Assembly: GCA_007117785.1 (NCBI GenBank)
Contig: SKFV01000255.1
Coordinates: 1-12,189, forward strand
Reading direction: 5' to 3'
Length of the DNA stretch: 12,189 bases
Origin: Pseudomonas sp.
Lineage (GTDB): Bacteria; Pseudomonadota; Gammaproteobacteria; Pseudomonadales; Pseudomonadaceae
Shown: piece by piece, positions 7,151-12,189 of the stretch
Layout: every line of letters starts with the position of its first letter
How positions within the stretch are numbered: the stretch's first letter is position 1
Program-made: the position numbers and the translations under genes
Notes under the pieces: generated by a model
What the model was told of the DNA's origin: nothing
Databases searched by the model: none
The model's input: only the letters and a program-made list of their open reading frames with translations

Positions 7151-7450
7151 ATGATCAAGAAGCGCGCGGCATCAACCAGCGACGTGCACAGAAAGCGTTT
7201 GCTCGCCATGCAGGCCAGGCTTGCCAAGGCACGTATCGAAATCAGCGAAGCTCCGATTGAAGAGGTTGAGCTGGCGCCGATTGATCAGCGCGAATTTCAC
7301 CTGTTGCGGGCCCATATCGACACCATGGTCGATCATGGCTGGCGCATCATCAGCCGCGAGCCTATTACCCTCAAACGCGGCACTCAAACCTGTTTCGTAC
7401 GGCAAGGCATGCTGATTAGCCCCGACCTGGACAGTAGCAAAGCCGGCTGA
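7151..7450 (+). CDS. Unrecognised 99-residue basic protein
   Basis: I do not recognise this family. I chose ATG 7151 because GGGGAG (7141-7146) lies immediately upstream and because the earlier in-frame ATG at 7061 sits inside a good -10 box. The N-terminal third is strongly basic (MIKKRAAS, DVHRKRLLAMQARLAKARIE) and looks like one amphipathic helix. Next comes an acidic, proline-spaced link (EAPIEEVELAPID). A compact C-terminal part follows (REFHLLRAHIDTMVDHGWRI, then ITLKRGTQTCFVRQG). There is no signal peptide or membrane segment and a single Cys, so it is cytosolic. The basic helix could bind nucleic acid or a partner protein, but nothing proves this. It is flanked by a lipase and a transporter, each with separate signals, so context gives no function. 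The reading frame is clean and base use matches its neighbours. Confidence 0.7.
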   Translation: MIKKRAASTSDVHRKRLLAMQARLAKARIEISEAPIEEVELAPIDQREFHLLRAHIDTMVDHGWRIISREPITLKRGTQTCFVRQGMLISPDLDSSKAG

Positions 7451-7483
7451 GTCGCAACTCACCTGCCAACTGCCCAAGGGTTG

Positions 7484-7511
7484 TTCTTTTAGCCCCATTC
7501 CACGCTATAGT
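7484..7511 (+). promoter_or_regulatory. Candidate promoter for the MFS transporter
   Basis: A good -10, TATAGT (7506-7511), has weak -35 candidates: TTCTTT (7484-7489, spacer 16) or TTGTTC (7481-7486, spacer 19). A dyad CGCGC-N6-GCGCG (7520-7535) lies right at the expected transcription start and could be leader structure or an operator. Confidence 0.35.
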
Positions 7512-7562
7512 GACTCCCGCGCGCAGTCTGGCGCGTCGCCCTGAGTGCTACAAGGAGTCCGC

Positions 7563-8900
7563 ATGCCCACGCAGAAACTTGCCCCGAAACGGGAAATATT
7601 CGGCTGGGCCATGTTCGACTTTGCCAATCAGGGTTACACCCTGCTGATCATTACCGTGATCTACGGAGACCTGTTTACTCGTGTGATTGTTGGCGACAGC
7701 CCGGACTATCGTCTTGGCAACCTGCTCTGGAGCCTGGCGCTGGCCTGCAGCTACCTGCTGGTAGTGGTAGCCAACCCGCTCTGCGGCGCCATCATGGATT
7801 ATTCACGCAGCCGCAAGCGCTTTCTGTTTGCCAGTTACCTGCTTACCGTAGGCGCCACGGCGTTACTCTACTTCGTCGAGCCCGGCTGGTTGATACCGGC
7901 CATGTTGCTGATCATCGTGTCCAACTTTGCCTACGCCATTGGCGAAGGCTTTATCGCCAGCTTTCTGCCCGACCTGGGCCCGCGCAAGGCGCTGGGCTGG
8001 ATATCCGGACTGGGTTGGGGGCTGGGTTACATCGGCGGCCTGGTCGCAACCGCTTTTACCCTGTTCTTTCTCGGCGATGTCTCTGCCGAGAACTATGAGA
8101 CCATTCGCTGGGTCGGCCCCTTTGCCGCCGGCTTCTTCCTGCTCGCGGCCATCCCCACTTTCGTCTGGGTGCGGGAGCGTGGGCGCAAGCAGCGCCTGCC
8201 TGCCGGGCACAGCCTGATTGGTGTCGGCGTCCGGCGCCTGCACTCCACCTGGCAGCAGATTCACCAGTTCCGCGATCTACGCGCGTTGCTGGTGTCCGTC
8301 TTCTTTGCCATGGCCGGCATCTATATCATCATTGCCTTTTCCTTTATCTACGGCGCTCAGGTAATTGGCTGGGATGAGCAGGTGCGCATCTATATGTTTG
8401 TCACTGTGCAGATTACCGCCGCCATCGGTGCCATCGGTTTTGGCTGGATACAGAGCCATATTGGCGCCCGAACCACCTATCTGATCACCCTGGGGCTGTG
8501 GTTGTTTGCCATTATGGCGATCTGGCAGACCCCGGCCCTGACCGGATTGTTCAATCAGCTGCTGGGCACAGACTGGCAAGCGCAGTACGTCTTTCTGGTT
8601 GCCGGCGTTCTCGCCGGCGCCAGCCTGGGCTCATCCCAGTCCGCCACCCGGGCCCTGGTCGGCGTGCTGACCCCCAGCGGCAAGGCAGCAGAGTTTTTTG
8701 GACTCTGGGGCATGGCCGGCAAGCTGGCGGCCATCTTCGGCATCCTCGGATTGGGCCTGATTCAGTGGGGTTTCGGCCTGGCCAACGCCATTCTGTTCTG
8801 CATGGCACTGTTCATTGCCGCCATGATTGCCGTACTGCCGGTTAATGAGCGACGTGGCGAGCAGATCGCTGATGACTGGCGCGAGCCGGTTCAGGGCTGA
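7563..8900 (+). CDS. MFS transporter, UMF1 (Atg22-like) family
   Basis: This is a 445-residue polytopic inner-membrane protein with about 12 hydrophobic segments, in two halves around a basic cytoplasmic loop at residues 204-240. Family marks are an N-terminal FGWAMFDFANQGY (13-25), the loop 2-3 region GAIMDYSRSRKR (75-86) in place of the usual MFS motif A, AYAIGEGFIASFLPDLGP (123-140), and the C-half signature SLGSSQSATRALVGVLTP (354-371) followed by GKAAEFFGLWG. The family includes yeast vacuolar amino-acid effluxer Atg22; substrates of the bacterial members are mostly unassigned, so none is claimed here. I chose ATG 7563 because GGAG (7554-7557) sits five bases upstream, better than an ATG at 7545. 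The stop overlaps the stop of the convergent GDPD gene by 10 bases. No partner gene is cotranscribed. Confidence 0.92.
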   Translation: MPTQKLAPKREIFGWAMFDFANQGYTLLIITVIYGDLFTRVIVGDSPDYRLGNLLWSLALACSYLLVVVANPLCGAIMDYSRSRKRFLFASYLLTVGATALLYFVEPGWLIPAMLLIIVSNFAYAIGEGFIASFLPDLGPRKALGWISGLGWGLGYIGGLVATAFTLFFLGDVSAENYETIRWVGPFAAGFFLLAAIPTFVWVRERGRKQRLPAGHSLIGVGVRRLHSTWQQIHQFRDLRALLVSVFFAMAGIYIIIAFSFIYGAQVIGWDEQVRIYMFVTVQITAAIGAIGFGWIQSHIGARTTYLITLGLWLFAIMAIWQTPALTGLFNQLLGTDWQAQYVFLVAGVLAGASLGSSQSATRALVGVLTPSGKAAEFFGLWGMAGKLAAIFGILGLGLIQWGFGLANAILFCMALFIAAMIAVLPVNERRGEQIADDWREPVQG

Positions 8901-9691
8901 TCTGTCGCTGCGCTCTGGTCCAGTGGTAACTGCAAGACGCTATCGCTGAACACCCAATCAACACCCCGGTTGATTTCACGATTGAGGATCAACCCGTTCT
9001 CGACAAAGCCGGTGCCCACCCGCCGTCCGGCTTCGCGCAGCTGCCGCAGGGTACCTCCACCAATCAGGGCAAAAGAACCCGCCACCGCCCCGTGCCCGAG
9101 AGCCAGGTTCTGCCTTACTATGCTGGCAGTGTTGGCCAGAGCGACGTCGACAAAGGCGTCTTTGGGCAGCTCGCGAAAACCCTCAAGATAATCAGGCTCA
9201 AGACTCAATAAATGGAAATCGGCTTGCGGTGTCAGTTCCCGCAAGCGGTCACTGACCCGCTGCGGCAAATCCGTACGTTGCTGCCAGGATTCCTTGATCT
9301 CGATCATCAGATGCAACCGGCCCTGTGCCAGTTGTACCACCTCATCCAGATGCGGAATCTGCGGCACTGCAGCCCGCAAATCATTGTACCGGGTGTTGGC
9401 GATCACCAGATCAGGGCGCTTGAACAATCGTCCGCAATGCGGATCATGATGTACTACCGGCTCACCATCGCGGGTCAACTGGATATCCAGCTCGGCGCCC
9501 CATATACCCAGCAGCAGACACAACTCGAACGCTTCCAGGGTATTCTCCAGAACAACGCCGGAAGGGCCTTGTCCATGCGCACCGCGATGTGCCACCAGGT
9601 TATTGGCTACCGCAGCAGGACGTCGCGCGGCCGGCGACAGGCTCCAGAGATAATTGGCCAGGGTGTTCAGGTGGCTGGAGAAATCCGCCAT
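8891..9691 (-). CDS. Glycerophosphodiester phosphodiesterase (GDPD)
   Basis: This 266-residue cytosolic enzyme has no signal peptide. GDPDs hydrolyse deacylated phospholipids (glycerophosphodiesters) to glycerol-3-phosphate and an alcohol. The TIM-barrel motifs are all present: VAHRGAHG (His35, Arg36), LENTLEAFE (Glu49, Asn50), AELDIQLTRDGEPVVHHD (Glu67, Asp69, His82), LMIEIKE (Glu131, Lys133) and the closing GVDWVFSD. The HR-to-ENT loop (GQGPSGVV) is slightly long. I chose ATG 9691 because GGAG lies eight bases upstream, whereas upstream in-frame starts (9736, 9817) cross the likely promoter and a dyad. The C-terminus overlaps the convergent transporter gene by 10 bases. A cytosolic location suggests it acts on imported or recycled glycerophosphodiesters. 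No glpT, ugp or phosphate-regulon genes are visible nearby. Confidence 0.93.
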   Translation of the reverse strand: MADFSSHLNTLANYLWSLSPAARRPAAVANNLVAHRGAHGQGPSGVVLENTLEAFELCLLLGIWGAELDIQLTRDGEPVVHHDPHCGRLFKRPDLVIANTRYNDLRAAVPQIPHLDEVVQLAQGRLHLMIEIKESWQQRTDLPQRVSDRLRELTPQADFHLLSLEPDYLEGFRELPKDAFVDVALANTASIVRQNLALGHGAVAGSFALIGGGTLRQLREAGRRVGTGFVENGLILNREINRGVDWVFSDSVLQLPLDQSAATDQP

Positions 9692-9720
9692 GAGTAACTC
9701 CGTGATAATTCTCAGCGTAC

Positions 9721-9744
9721 GATGCGCTTCTATCATAGCGCATC
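9721..9744 (-). promoter_or_regulatory. Perfect dyad around the GDPD -10 box, candidate operator
   Basis: GATGCGC (9721-9727) and GCGCATC (9738-9744) are perfect 7-bp arms with a 10-base centre. On the minus strand the centre contains TATGAT (9737-9732), a 5/6 match to the -10 consensus, about 40 bases before the GDPD start. No good -35 is seen, which could mean an activator is needed or the box is chance. Confidence 0.4.
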
Positions 9745-9846
9745 TCAATGAGCACGCCGGATCATCGGTGACGGGGAAGCCGGCTTGCGTTGCTAAAAGC
9801 AATACATCACTATCCATGCATTACTTATGATCCGGCCTGACACCGC

Positions 9847-10692
9847 ATGGAGAAGCACCTGCCCAGCTTGAAGAAGACCCTGCGCTATGGAGCAATCGCG
9901 CTTTACTGTTGCCTGCTACCAGCAATGCCCTCTGCTTTCGCCTATCCGACAGACCAACCGATCACCCTTTTTCTGGCAGGCAACCAGGGCTCCTATGGCT
10001 ACACCAAAAACCTGATGATCAAGGCCTTGGAAGCCGCAGACTATCAGGTAGTAGTGATCAATATCGGTGAAGATATCCCCATGTCACGCATGGAAGTCAT
10101 GCTGTTACGCGGCGATATCAGTCTGTTTATTCTTGGTCAGACTGACCAGCGCGATCAGCGCTATCTGCCCATAACAGTGGGGATGACCGACGGGCTGATC
10201 GGGCAACGTGTACTGTTCATCCCGCCTGGCCAGCAAGCCAGTTACGACCAGGTGCATAGCCTGGAAGACCTGCGACAACTGGATGTTGTTGCCGGTCTCG
10301 GCGAAGCCTGGGCAGATGTTGCCATCTGGGCAGCCAACGACTTGCCATTTGCCACCATCAGCGGCGACTGGAAGCGTCTTTATCGTATGCTCGCGGCGGG
10401 TAACCGTCACATCGACTATTTGCCTCGCGGTGCCCAGGAAATGGTCCGCGAGTGGCCTCTGCACCCGGAGCTCGCGGTAGAGCAACAGTTAGTGTTGCGT
10501 TACGCGCAGGATCATATTCTATATGTCTCGCCGGAAAAGCCCGAACTGCATGCACTGCTGTTGCCCGTCATGCAGCAGGCCTTTGATCAGGGTCTGATTC
10601 GCGATCCAGTACGCCGTCATTATCAAGCCGTTTTTGAACCGCCAATCAGCCTTGACCAGCGCCGGGTAATTGGATTGCGATTGCCCGACTGA
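9847..10692 (+). CDS. Solitary periplasmic substrate-binding-like protein (type 2 PBP fold)
   Basis: This is a 281-residue protein with a Sec signal peptide (basic residues 3-13, hydrophobic 14-26, cut after AFA32). The mature part follows the extracellular solute-binding pattern. An opening beta strand ITLFLAGN leads to a helix TKNLMIKALEAADYQVVVI. A middle segment runs from QRYLPITVGMTDGLIGQRVL to SLEDLRQLDVVAGLGEAWADV, which is the usual SBP hinge and second-lobe entry. RMLAAGNRHIDYLPRGAQEM (187-206) looks like the family's D-[FY]-[FL] ligand-side segment. It ends with YVSPEKPELHALLLPVMQQAF. No permease or ATPase gene is nearby, so it is an orphan; it may feed a distant transporter, a sensor or an enzyme. 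The ligand is unknown. ATG 9847 lacks a clear Shine-Dalgarno. It is divergent from GDPD, with 155 bases between them. Confidence 0.75.
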   Translation: MEKHLPSLKKTLRYGAIALYCCLLPAMPSAFAYPTDQPITLFLAGNQGSYGYTKNLMIKALEAADYQVVVINIGEDIPMSRMEVMLLRGDISLFILGQTDQRDQRYLPITVGMTDGLIGQRVLFIPPGQQASYDQVHSLEDLRQLDVVAGLGEAWADVAIWAANDLPFATISGDWKRLYRMLAAGNRHIDYLPRGAQEMVREWPLHPELAVEQQLVLRYAQDHILYVSPEKPELHALLLPVMQQAFDQGLIRDPVRRHYQAVFEPPISLDQRRVIGLRLPD

Positions 10693-10801
10693 CCGGACCA
10701 AGGTCGCCTGGACCTGCTTGCTTCTTGCTATGCCAACGAATCAGCAGTATTGATGCTGCTTGCTTTTCCGCGTCCTGCTCGCTAGCTTCAGGGCTTTATT
10801 C

Positions 10802-10810
10802 TGGTCTAAT
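10802..10810 (+). promoter_or_regulatory. Extended -10 candidate for the quinone reductase gene
   Basis: TG-G-TCTAAT fits an extended -10 element (TGn plus a 5/6 -10). No -35 at proper spacing is seen. The leader would be only about 14 bases and would barely include the GAGG ribosome site at 10818-10821, so the call is tentative. Confidence 0.3.
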
Positions 10811-10830
10811 ACCGTACGAGGTGTACTTCC

Positions 10831-11802
10831 GTGAAAACCCGAATTACCGAACTTTTTGGCATCCAGCATCCGATCATTCAAGGTGGCATGCACTTTGTCG
10901 GCCTTGCCGATCTCGCCGCCGCCGTATCCAATGCCGGCGGCCTGGGGACCATTACCGGGCTGACACAGCGCACCCCGGCTGACCTGGCCAATGAAATTGC
11001 CCGTTGCCACGACATGACCGACAAGCCCTTCGCCGTAAACCTGACCTTTTTGCCGACGGTCAGTTCACCGGACTACCCGGGTTATATCAAGGCCATCATC
11101 GAAGGTGGAGTCAAGCATGTGGAAACTGCCGGTCGCAGTCCTGAGAAGTACATGCCCGCGCTCAAGGATGCCGGTATCAAGGTGATTCACAAGTGCACCT
11201 CGGTACGCCATGCACTGAAAGCCCAGTCGATCGGTTGTGATGCGGTATCCGTCGATGGCTTTGAATGCGGCGGCCACCCCGGGGAAGACGACATCCCCAA
11301 CATGATTCTGCTGCCGCGTGCCGCCGATGAGCTGGAAATTCCTTTTGTCGCCTCGGGTGGCATGGCCGATGCGCGCTCCCTGGTTGCTGCAATGGCACTC
11401 GGTGCTGAAGGGATGAACATGGGTACGCGCTTTATCGCCACTCAGGAAGCCCCTGTGCACGATAACGTCAAGCAAGCCATTGTCGCTGCAAGCGAGCTGG
11501 ACACCCGCCTGGTCATGCGCCCGTTACGCAATACAGAACGCGTGCTGAACAACGCCGCTGTCGAACGCATCATGGAGAAGGAGCAGCGTCTCGGCAAGGA
11601 TCTGCAGTTCAGCGACATTATTGATGAAGTCGCCGGCGTCTATCCGAAAATCATGCAGGAAGGCGATATGGAGATTGGCGCCTGGTCCTGCGGCATGGTT
11701 GCCGGCCTGATTCACGATGTGCCAACCTGTGAACAGCTGATCTCCGGCATCATGCGCGATGCCGAGCAACTGATTCGCCAGCGCCTGGCCGGCTTTCTCT
11801 GA
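10831..11802 (+). CDS. NADH:quinone reductase, PA1024 type (often annotated nitronate monooxygenase)
   Basis: This is a 323-residue FMN-dependent TIM-barrel oxidoreductase of the 2-nitropropane dioxygenase/NMO superfamily. It follows P. aeruginosa PA1024, as I remember it, almost throughout. PA1024 was shown to be an NADH:quinone reductase rather than a nitronate oxidase. Matching stretches include HPIIQGGM (13-20), VGLADLAAAVSNAGGLGTI (23-41), AVNLTFLPT (68-76), VIHKCTSVRHALKA (118-131), DGFECGGHPGEDD (142-154, His149), IPFVASGGMADARSLVAA (170-187), MNMGTRFIATQEAP (195-208) and MVAGLIHDVP (289-298). FMN phosphate is expected to bind around SGGMAD and GTR. Proposed role: two-electron reduction of quinones with NADH in the cytosol, for NAD+ balance or quinone detoxification. 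It starts with GTG; GAGG at 10818-10821 is nine bases upstream and the N-terminus aligns there. It ends 30 bases from the convergent right-edge gene. Confidence 0.9.
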   Translation: MKTRITELFGIQHPIIQGGMHFVGLADLAAAVSNAGGLGTITGLTQRTPADLANEIARCHDMTDKPFAVNLTFLPTVSSPDYPGYIKAIIEGGVKHVETAGRSPEKYMPALKDAGIKVIHKCTSVRHALKAQSIGCDAVSVDGFECGGHPGEDDIPNMILLPRAADELEIPFVASGGMADARSLVAAMALGAEGMNMGTRFIATQEAPVHDNVKQAIVAASELDTRLVMRPLRNTERVLNNAAVERIMEKEQRLGKDLQFSDIIDEVAGVYPKIMQEGDMEIGAWSCGMVAGLIHDVPTCEQLISGIMRDAEQLIRQRLAGFL

Positions 11803-11831
11803 GCCACCCGCGGCGGACAAACAGAAAGCGC

Positions 11832-12189
11832 TTAGCGCGTAGCCTTGATCTGCTGGACCTCGGCCAACCAGGCCGGGTCCAGCTGATACATATCAACCGG
11901 CAGGCCCAACTCATGCATCTGCTGCTCATGCGCCAGTTTTTCAGCCGCCAGCGCATCCAGCGCTTCCTGATTACCGTCCAGCCGATACATTTCCGTCAGA
12001 CCCAGATGGTAGAACCGCTGCAACTGCATCGCCACGGGCAACTGCTCGGCCATGCCCACCTTGAGCTGGTGCTGGCAGTTGGTAATACGCAGCATGCAGC
12101 GTTTGAGTTGCCAACCATAGGCCGCTGAACGCATCCACGGCTGCTGCCAGAACAGATGGCGTACCAGCAGCACTGTAAGCAACAGCGCC
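11832..12189 (-). CDS. Unrecognised protein, C-terminal part, open at right edge
   Basis: The frame is open from the window edge to a TAA at 11834-11832, giving about 118 residues. A TTG at 12182 could be a start, but the codons before it stay open and hydrophobic (ALLLTVLLVRHLFW), so the visible N-terminus is probably the end of a membrane segment or signal anchor and the gene likely begins outside. The rest is helical: a basic patch (GWQLKRCMLRI), then paired helices with MQLQRFYHLGLTEMYRL and EALDALAAEKLAHEQQMHEL, and an end of DPAWLAEVQQI. The helix pairs look slightly TPR-like, but I would not assign a family. Possibly a small inner-membrane-anchored protein. Confidence 0.6.
   Translation of the reverse strand, partial: ALLLTVLLVRHLFWQQPWMRSAAYGWQLKRCMLRITNCQHQLKVGMAEQLPVAMQLQRFYHLGLTEMYRLDGNQEALDALAAEKLAHEQQMHELGLPVDMYQLDPAWLAEVQQIKATR

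Noticed and set aside
7468..7490. Possible terminator AACTGCCC-AA-GGGTTGTT followed by CTTTT after the 99-residue protein gene
   Set aside because: The stem has a mismatch and a wobble pair and would leave a 2-base loop. After opening it to a realistic loop, few pairs remain.
10701..10715. AGGTC-N5-GACCT hairpin after the binding-protein gene
   Set aside because: The stem is only 5 bp with no T-run, too weak to call a terminator.
1..12189. Mobile element, CRISPR array, tRNA/rRNA, toxin-antitoxin or anti-phage system
   Set aside because: I saw no transposase, integrase, terminal repeats, regularly spaced repeats, cloverleaf sequence or defence-type domain anywhere; every sizeable ORF belongs to ordinary metabolism, transport or unknown small proteins.

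Overview
The window looks like ordinary chromosome from a gammaproteobacterium related to Pseudomonas (Pseudomonas/Halopseudomonas-like). The base composition is moderately GC-rich and coding is dense on both strands. The clearest taxonomic hints are a 725-residue malate synthase G and an NADH:quinone reductase that closely resembles what I remember of P. aeruginosa PA1024. I see no phage, transposon, integron, CRISPR array, tRNA or rRNA. No stretch of more than 300 bases lacks a gene.

Layout, left to right: (1) the N-terminal part of a 2-oxoglutarate/Fe(II) prolyl-hydroxylase-like oxygenase (minus strand, cut by the left edge). (2) Divergent from it, a secreted DUF2059-like protein. (3) Tail-to-tail with that, an alpha/beta-hydrolase of the monoacylglycerol lipase/lysophospholipase type (minus). 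(4) Divergent from the hydrolase, glcB, ending in a strong intrinsic terminator. (5) A large predicted lipoprotein lipase with its own well-formed promoter. (6) A small unrecognised 99-residue protein. (7) A UMF1/Atg22-type MFS transporter whose stop overlaps that of (8), a convergent glycerophosphodiester phosphodiesterase (GDPD). (9) Divergent from GDPD, a solitary periplasmic substrate-binding-like protein. (10) A PA1024-type quinone reductase. (11) On the minus strand at the right edge, an unrecognised partial ORF.

Most genes look singly transcribed, with alternating strands and their own promoters or terminators, so there is no evidence for one multi-gene system. A loose theme is lipid and C2 metabolism. 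The lipoprotein lipase and alpha/beta-hydrolase could release fatty acids and glycerol esters, GDPD could release glycerol-3-phosphate from deacylated phospholipids, and malate synthase G consumes glyoxylate with acetyl-CoA, the product of beta-oxidation. This link is inference from content, not operon structure.

The points most worth checking are the possible EF-Tu-type prolyl hydroxylase at the left edge, the lipase with Ser in place of the first Gly of its nucleophile elbow plus an extra N-terminal domain, the orphan binding protein, the unrecognised 99-residue protein behind a hairpin leader, and several perfect inverted repeats placed on or near candidate promoters. I found nothing I would call a clearly new system.
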